Shown here one piece after another: positions 59,501-64,000 of a stretch of DNA of 64,000 nucleotides. The notes beneath the pieces were generated by a model. It was not told where the DNA came from. It did not search any database and saw only the letters and a program-made list of their open reading frames with translations. Both the position numbers and the translations under genes were made by a program. Each line of letters starts with the position of its first letter. The stretch's first letter is position 1. Source of the stretch: Purpureocillium takamizusanense (taxonomy: Eukaryota > Ascomycota > Sordariomycetes > Hypocreales > Ophiocordycipitaceae); the NCBI RefSeq assembly GCF_022605165.1, contig NC_063069.1, positions 1,178,001-1,242,000 of the forward strand, in the 5' to 3' direction.

Positions 59501-60185
59501 GACTGCCGCGGCGCCAGCTTCTGTCTCAGTTACCCCCGCCGCTGCCGGGGCGAGGCCCGTCGCCGGTCCAGCACCGACCTCGCAGCCAGCGGCGGCCTCG
59601 GGGTCCCGGCCCTCGGCGACCTCGGCAACACCGCCTGCTAATGCGCCGCCTAGACCGGTCATTGATCCTCGCCTTCTGACCGCCGTGGTCAGTCTTAAGA
59701 CCGGGTTGGTGGAGAGTCTCAAGAAGGCCCGGAGCCCCAACGCGGAGGCCATCGTCATGTCCGCCCTCAACCGATGCATTGGGCTCAAAACCGCAGCCAC
59801 AGAAAATGACAAGATGGAGGCCATCTGTATCAAGGGCATTCGGCAAGTCATTGAGGGCTTCACAAAGAAGAACAGTCCGACTCCAGGGGGGACCACGACG
59901 CAGCCGGATATTCCCGTCATCTTCGAGACCAAGGTGTTTTCGTCCCTGACGGGCTTCAAAGACGTGTCTGTGAGGGCATTATCAGCACGGCTGGGGGCTT
60001 CTCGTGCGGAAGCGGTGACACTTTCGTCCATCGACCGAGTCCTTGGCCTCGCGGACGCAAGCATCGTTGCCCCGCCAGAAGAGGGCGAGCAGGGCGGCAA
60101 CTTTGAGGGTGTTGAGCAGCACCTGATGAAGTCTTTGCGGCAATTGCTGCGGGGCATGAACCAGCAGCTCCAGGAACCCAAATAG
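56544..60185 (+). CDS. FHL1: FHL1-type transcription factor with FHA and forkhead domains
   Basis: Nuclear regulator of the Fhl1 family, which in yeast binds ribosomal protein gene promoters with Ifh1 and affects rRNA processing. Single exon, 1213 residues. Order: low-complexity Ala/Thr/Pro N-terminus (1-220), Gln-rich stretch (about 217-240), split FHA domain from about residue 315 (FARIEFADSVFQMTTYAVIIGRD) to about 536 with a long charged insert containing a KRRK nuclear signal, and the core RxxxS-H element as ISREHLRI. Two AT-hook-like motifs follow (RGPGRPPK and KVGRPRKH, about 640-690), then the forkhead winged helix (about 756-830) with NYGVLIDETL, QIYKRICQRYPWFYF and WESSVRHNLIGNEAF. 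The C-terminus has a Pro/Gln-rich region and a final helical domain. The ATG at 56544 (GCCATGG) was chosen; an in-frame upstream ATG at 56235 would add 103 low-complexity residues. Confidence 0.9.
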   Translation: MASSSDGRHGPGPGPAAAAATATETATETTTASTVVDVADDARAPPQSLEPASEGEPRAATTAATHQDPSSSSAPPAPTVAPASAEPTPAAPATTATSGDTAVTPAASGAAATPTSDGPTGASQPSLEPKAAAASAQQTADIAQTPAPAPVPARPSTPPSTKPPTVNPDQPSTPRAAAINRPNPSRGDTHVDEPMPDAPASTPANAPGTDSQGVQDQVQNQVQLAQQQQQNAGMQQQNDDQYPPSTPFTPAAISNLDQQAYMMMAFMSGAQNAMSPPPTVTPSQVTLPNPLDSELNGFAVNSLRQAAADKGLESFARIEFADSVFQMTTYAVIIGRDQRALEQARRDEKRAEEHKRRIEENASKGLPPPSPIHQDRSKFSKSYVSEEGGMLGPESDSEENGRPAKRRKTSTTGSSQKDNDESQENMISNRQYVSHTPGAAAVDLTSLRPSPWHVPFIGIHSPGPDIASKTKAISREHLRIAYNQKEGVFEAIPLHKNGFFCEDIHYKSDKVVLHCGDRLQIKDVDFRFMINGVERGCTGAEEYKEEEPAAKKRKTHGGKEMSFDFEQSHGNGEIQSTSDELSDVEVSPPELSDFGEDAEGDEAEEPAAEVAEAAGEPPPEVKSEPVPVPEEPVIPQIPKKRGPGRPPKNGVMSKREQRLLKKQQQEMAKKTLPQAPPVEPPVKRKVGRPRKHPLPENAGDRPEKRKYKPRKPKTEDGAEGSDAERRAREKKDKKVRPKSPPLELKIEDYTEEQLQKPNKNYGVLIDETLTAAGPDGLTLKQIYKRICQRYPWFYFHTETKGWESSVRHNLIGNEAFKKDETTNLWSRVPGVELDAGKKRKATSPDRALAAQGYGPYSYPFNAAQHLPPGAPGFPPGQVPHGYQIPQFPGQPGQPGQQQPPRPMQPYGSSASPPTGPPPVAAAQPPPPAHVPGYGPPPAPARPQLGGPQPGAYSSPYASRPPPPPAIAPVKTEDGAALTPAPVAAQPTAAAPASVSVTPAAAGARPVAGPAPTSQPAAASGSRPSATSATPPANAPPRPVIDPRLLTAVVSLKTGLVESLKKARSPNAEAIVMSALNRCIGLKTAATENDKMEAICIKGIRQVIEGFTKKNSPTPGGTTTQPDIPVIFETKVFSSLTGFKDVSVRALSARLGASRAEAVTLSSIDRVLGLADASIVAPPEEGEQGGNFEGVEQHLMKSLRQLLRGMNQQLQEPK

Positions 60186-61585
60186 AGCGAGCGTTGTACG
60201 CGCGGCGGAGGATCTCCTTGGCGGTCCCGTTGGGATATTCTCTGCGGGGATACATGTCTACTAGTATGTCGGCGCACGCGAGTGGGGTCGCTTCAAATGA
60301 GGCCAGCAAATGTTTTTATGTGACGCGCGGGTCATCTCTCGGCAAGGACCGACCGGTCATGGTCGGAGAGCCTGAGCTCAAGTCGCGGTCGAGAGAGGGT
60401 TGTGCGCCCATCACGTTGGCGGTACTCAACATATATCCAGGTAGAGCTATTGGCCCGGCGTTTTGTAGTTTGGCGCGAGGGTAGCGACGTTATTGAAAAA
60501 ACAAATTGCACTTAGTTGGTGGCAACGCGTGCATGTCCGTGACGCTGTGGACGAATGTATGCGCCGTCATTATGTGTTGTCATCTTGGTGGCTCTGGCCT
60601 GGGCACAAGTGGTATTGTGATACTCTCCACGCGACACACGGATTAGTTGTCGTGCACCCAACCCACATCCAGCACTTTCAGAGATATCACGTTCGACAAG
60701 GGGTGGCAAACAAAGAGGGAACGGGAAAAGAGGTACACGATTCCTGCCAAAAACTCCGGTCCATTCATCCCATTCCATCTCATCCATGTACGACGTTCCA
60801 TCTATCTGCGCGCTTTCTCTCTCTGTCTGTGGGCCGCAAACTCGATCTCTACACGAGGGCACCACTGCCGCCACCGCCACTACCACCACGGAGTTCGGGA
60901 AAGAAAAGGGGGGAGAAGTTTTAGGGGAAGAAGAAGGAGAACAAAAGGCAAAGCAGAAAGGCGAGGGCCACGCACGAATCGCGAGTTAGGTAGGTAGGGT
61001 CGGCGGACATGGTGGTGTGTGGATGGTTGCGTGGTCGGAAGCCTGAGTGACACAGCCAAGGGGACGTAGATGGACGTGTGTGTATGTGCGCGTGAGAACC
61101 TGTGTATGGGTATTTCGCGCCGGAAACAAGACGCCGCCGTCGTAGATTTGCGTTCTTCTTCCGGGCCAGTGAGTAAAGAAAAGGTCGAAGCCAAAACAAT
61201 CTTGCCGCATTTTCCCTCCCTCTCCATTAACGCGGAGGTCTCTGTTTGTGTGTGTCCTTCTTTCGTAAGAGGTATAAAATCGTTGATCAGGTCGTTCATT
61301 GAAAGAAGACCGCCTGGCTGTTGGAGTTGGTCGTGGCGCGCCAGGAAGGCTTCGAACTTGATTTTGGGGGCTTCGAAATAGGTAGATAGAAGAGAAGAAA
61401 AAGTCCAGAAGAGAAAAGTGGAGGGTAATACATCAGGCATAGCTCTCGACGAGAGAAAGGTGGAAACAAGATGGGCATTATGAAGTGAAAGTTGAAGCTG
61501 CAAGTCGCCAGGCCTCGCTCCAGATTCAAGCCGTATTGGTCTTGATGCGATCGGGCCGTCCGGCCATCCTCCTGCGAAACGCCGC
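60186..61585. other. Convergent 1.4-kb spacer
   Basis: Region between the stops of FHL1 and the SAM-PH gene. It probably holds both 3' UTRs; I see no supported gene. Confidence 0.5.
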
Positions 61586-64000
61586 CTAGGCGCTCTGCGG
61601 TGGGAGAGGGCTGTCTGCCCCCCCAGGACCAACCGTGAACCCAGTCCCATCGGCCCTGCTGGCAGCAAGCTTGTCCATTCCTGAGACGCCGCTATCCGAC
61701 TCCCCGAGCAGCCCCAGGCCACTCGGTATAGCGGACCCAGGGGCCTGCGTCTTGTGCTCCTCCTCGTTCGCCTCTTCAAGGTTCATCAGAGCCGGAGGGC
61801 GGTGGCGCATCTGCTTGGCTTTTGCCAGAGAGATGGTTTTTTGCTGGTAGGTGCTGGTAATGGGCTGCGTGTCGTCTCGGTCAATCGTCGCCTTCATCAA
61901 CGCCGCCATCCATAGACGCCCCTGTTGCAAATTTGGTACCGCAAAGTAGTGCACGGTAGGTTTCGTAAAGTTGACAGCCCGAGAGAGTCCAGCCCGCGGC
62001 GGCACCAGCTTGAAGATGAAGGTGGCATCATCCCCTTTGTCGAGGCCGGAAGCGCCGTCACCACCAACGGGCAGGATATTGGCATATGGTAGGCCAGGAC
62101 CACCTACACCGGTTATCGTCGCGTGCAGGCCCGTCAGTCGCTCGTTGTCGGCGGGAAGGACACGATGGAACGAAATGTCGATGAGCCCCTTCTCCTGCGT
62201 ATCGTCTTCGGAATAGTAGTAAGCTAGGCGGCGGCCCTTGAGGACGAAGAACCGTGGCTTCCACGTTGTCATAAGATTCGAGCTCTTCTTCTTCATCCAA
62301 CCATAATAATCGGCGTTCTTTTTGGCCTCAGTCGGTGAAATATTTTGCAGGCCACGGGTATAAGCGCTGGTCCCTTTCTTGCCCTTCTTACGGATACCCT
62401 TGCTCGGTGGCGTAGCCGTGGTGCTGGAGCCCTTGCCAGTACCGGGAGATTCCAGGTCGAAGCTGGGGCCTGCCGAGGGTGTGCTCGAGCCCGTCCGAGC
62501 GGGCGAGTCCAGCGAAGACTCCTTGGCTGACGCCTCTGTTGTATCCATCTCCTTGGACTTGTTGGTAAGCTTTTCGGATATGGCACGCATACCATGTCGT
62601 TTGCCCATCGGCTTTGGCACCATGGATGATAGCCAGTCAGAACCAAAACTGTTCTGCTTCACGACCACGGGCGGTGCTTGTTGTTCAGACACGGACCCAG
62701 AATCGAGGTTGGTAACCGCAGGCGGTGGCGCGTCTTTGGCAGGTGGCACGGGCCGTACCGATTCGGCCGTGTTTGTTGACGCGGTCCTTCGGTGCGGTGA
62801 CTGGATACCGTAGTATTTTTGAACGGCCGAGGGCGGCGCCCCGTCGTGGAAGTCGGCGCTACCGAACCTTGAGTGTCTCGAGAGCGCGGTGGCGCTGCGC
62901 ACTCGCTGCTCTTCGGTGTAACTGCCCTTCTTTGAATGACTCACGCTGTCACGCTTCCGAAGAACGTTGCGTTTTCGACCGTCTGCCTCAGTCCCCGAGA
63001 AGTACCCACGATCTAGATCGACGGCCGAATCTTGCAGCAGATCAGGATTCGACGTAGTCAACGTGTCTGGAAGCCCAGCCGACGAGAGTGGCCGCGGCGA
63101 CGGCTGCGCAGAAAGGGCCCCGCCTAGAGTCCAGTTGCGGTCGAACGATGGCTGTTTCTTATGCGCTCCGTCGGCACTGGTGCTGCTTCCGTTAGTGTTC
63201 AGAGCCGGGACGATACTCGAGGTAGCGGTCGACGAGTGGCGTCGAGATTGGTTAAGCTGCCTTATGGAAGCGGCAGACGGCCGCTTCGCGTGGCCGGGAC
63301 GTGTCGGGCTGTCGTGGCCGGACGGAGGCGACACAGGGGCGGTGAAGGTTGTTGGGCTGGGTCTGGGCGTCTGCGATGAGGACATGCGGCGGGTCTGCAC
63401 AGACATCGGTCGAGCCGAGAGGGAGTTGGTGAGCGTGCTGGTACGACTCCTTATCCGTGCTGCGTCCTCTGAGCCCACTTCACTGCCGTATGTCAGGGTC
63501 GTTCTTCGCGTGGTTTGGCTGTTGACCTCGTCTTGTAGCGCTTTGATCTTATGCCACGTCTTCAGGCGTCTGCCAACGGAGCCCAGATCGAATGCCTTGA
63601 TGAAAAGAGAGCTCTGGTCCATTCCCAGAAGCACCTCGCCCGAAATCTCTTGGTCGCGAAAGACTTCGCAATGATGCTTCTCGACACCGGCAGTGAACAG
63701 ATGCTCGGCCACGTCGTCGGGGGACCAGGCCTCGACTTCAGCGCGGGTGTGGGCAGCGCTGTCTTCTTCTTCGTCCGTCTCCTCGCCCTGGATGTAAGAC
63801 ATCCTCGCATCGAGCGGGGCGCTGTATTCGCTACCTGAATCAGTGGCCGGGGCACGGAGAGCGCCATTGCTCGCCGGCGAACGCAGGTCGGTGATGTGCT
63901 CGTTGATGACGTTTAGGGTATCGTTCAAGACTTGGCTGTCCTGGCTCTGGTTGTTGAGCTTTCCGAGCCCGGCGACGGGTGGAGGGGTGCTGTTGGCGCT
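61586..64000 (-). CDS. Boi1/Boi2-type polarity protein with SAM and PH domains (5' end outside window)
   Basis: Scaffold of polarised growth related to yeast Boi1/Boi2, which link Cdc42 signalling and exocytosis at growing tips. The reading frame is open from the stop at 61586 to the right edge at 64000 with no start or splice acceptor required, so the N-terminus, including the SH3 domain expected of the family, lies outside; 804 codons are visible. Within them: a SAM domain (VEAWSPDDVAEHLFTAGVE ... LGSVGRRLKTWHKIKAL) encoded near 63530-63740; a long Ser/Thr/Pro-rich disordered region with many basic SxxR-like sites; and a PH domain near 61880-62310 (YYGWMKKKSS, WKPRFFVLKGRRLAYYY, final helix LWMAALMKATI). 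The C-terminal tail is short and acidic/Gly-rich. No introns are seen. Confidence 0.88.
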   Translation of the reverse strand, partial: SANSTPPPVAGLGKLNNQSQDSQVLNDTLNVINEHITDLRSPASNGALRAPATDSGSEYSAPLDARMSYIQGEETDEEEDSAAHTRAEVEAWSPDDVAEHLFTAGVEKHHCEVFRDQEISGEVLLGMDQSSLFIKAFDLGSVGRRLKTWHKIKALQDEVNSQTTRRTTLTYGSEVGSEDAARIRSRTSTLTNSLSARPMSVQTRRMSSSQTPRPSPTTFTAPVSPPSGHDSPTRPGHAKRPSAASIRQLNQSRRHSSTATSSIVPALNTNGSSTSADGAHKKQPSFDRNWTLGGALSAQPSPRPLSSAGLPDTLTTSNPDLLQDSAVDLDRGYFSGTEADGRKRNVLRKRDSVSHSKKGSYTEEQRVRSATALSRHSRFGSADFHDGAPPSAVQKYYGIQSPHRRTASTNTAESVRPVPPAKDAPPPAVTNLDSGSVSEQQAPPVVVKQNSFGSDWLSSMVPKPMGKRHGMRAISEKLTNKSKEMDTTEASAKESSLDSPARTGSSTPSAGPSFDLESPGTGKGSSTTATPPSKGIRKKGKKGTSAYTRGLQNISPTEAKKNADYYGWMKKKSSNLMTTWKPRFFVLKGRRLAYYYSEDDTQEKGLIDISFHRVLPADNERLTGLHATITGVGGPGLPYANILPVGGDGASGLDKGDDATFIFKLVPPRAGLSRAVNFTKPTVHYFAVPNLQQGRLWMAALMKATIDRDDTQPITSTYQQKTISLAKAKQMRHRPPALMNLEEANEEEHKTQAPGSAIPSGLGLLGESDSGVSGMDKLAASRADGTGFTVGPGGADSPLPPQSA

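Overview
The window is nuclear DNA of a filamentous ascomycete. Genes have short GT-AG introns (about 46-180 bp) with CTRAC/CTAAC-like branch points close to the acceptor, GC-rich third positions and long intergenic stretches. Families typical of Pezizomycotina are present: a Pth11/rhodopsin-like membrane domain, RTA1, a Goodbye-NACHT-ankyrin NLR, a ferric reductase and FHL1. Sordariomycetes, probably Hypocreales, is the best guess from family content, but no rRNA or marker gene confirms it.

Layout: 1-3.5 kb, no gene seen. 3.57-5.49 kb, APC amino acid/choline permease (+). 9.9-12.9 kb, one reading frame joining a Pth11-type rhodopsin-like domain to a FucP-like sugar transporter (+). 13.19-14.72 kb, class 1A dihydroorotate dehydrogenase with large low-complexity inserts (-), divergent from a SET-domain methyltransferase at 15.09-16.27 kb (+). 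16.6-17.7 kb, F-box-like/2EXR-type protein (+). 17.95-18.53 kb, stand-alone integrase HHCC zinc-finger protein (-), divergent from a nine-exon Goodbye-NACHT-ankyrin NLR at 18.76-23.67 kb (+). 23.84-24.76 kb, protein N-terminal methyltransferase (-). 26.1-28.0 kb, ferric reductase (-). 28.7-29.4 kb, AT-rich island. 32.3 kb, small hypothetical gene (-). 34.3-35.6 kb, RTA1-like protein (-). 38.7-40.4 kb, alpha-arrestin (+). 40.7-43.1 kb, seven-exon cytochrome P450 (-). 45.2-46.6 kb, Tgl2-like lipase (+). 47.1-47.4 kb, 64-residue membrane protein (-). 52.15-53.56 kb, MOT1-type molybdate transporter with a GC-AG intron (+). 53.7-54.4 kb, four-TM protein (-). 56.5-60.2 kb, FHL1 (FHA plus forkhead) (+). 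61.6-64.0 kb, Boi-type SAM-PH polarity protein (-), cut by the right edge.

There is no metabolic cluster; these look like independent genes. The parts that merit attention are the receptor-like/transporter fusion, the NLR with its divergent integrase-derived partner and the repeated element in their shared promoter, and the low-complexity tracts that microsatellites have placed inside enzyme domains (dehydrogenase, P450, lipase). Gene models were built by eye: each spliced model was checked for frame closure across all junctions, but none has transcript support.
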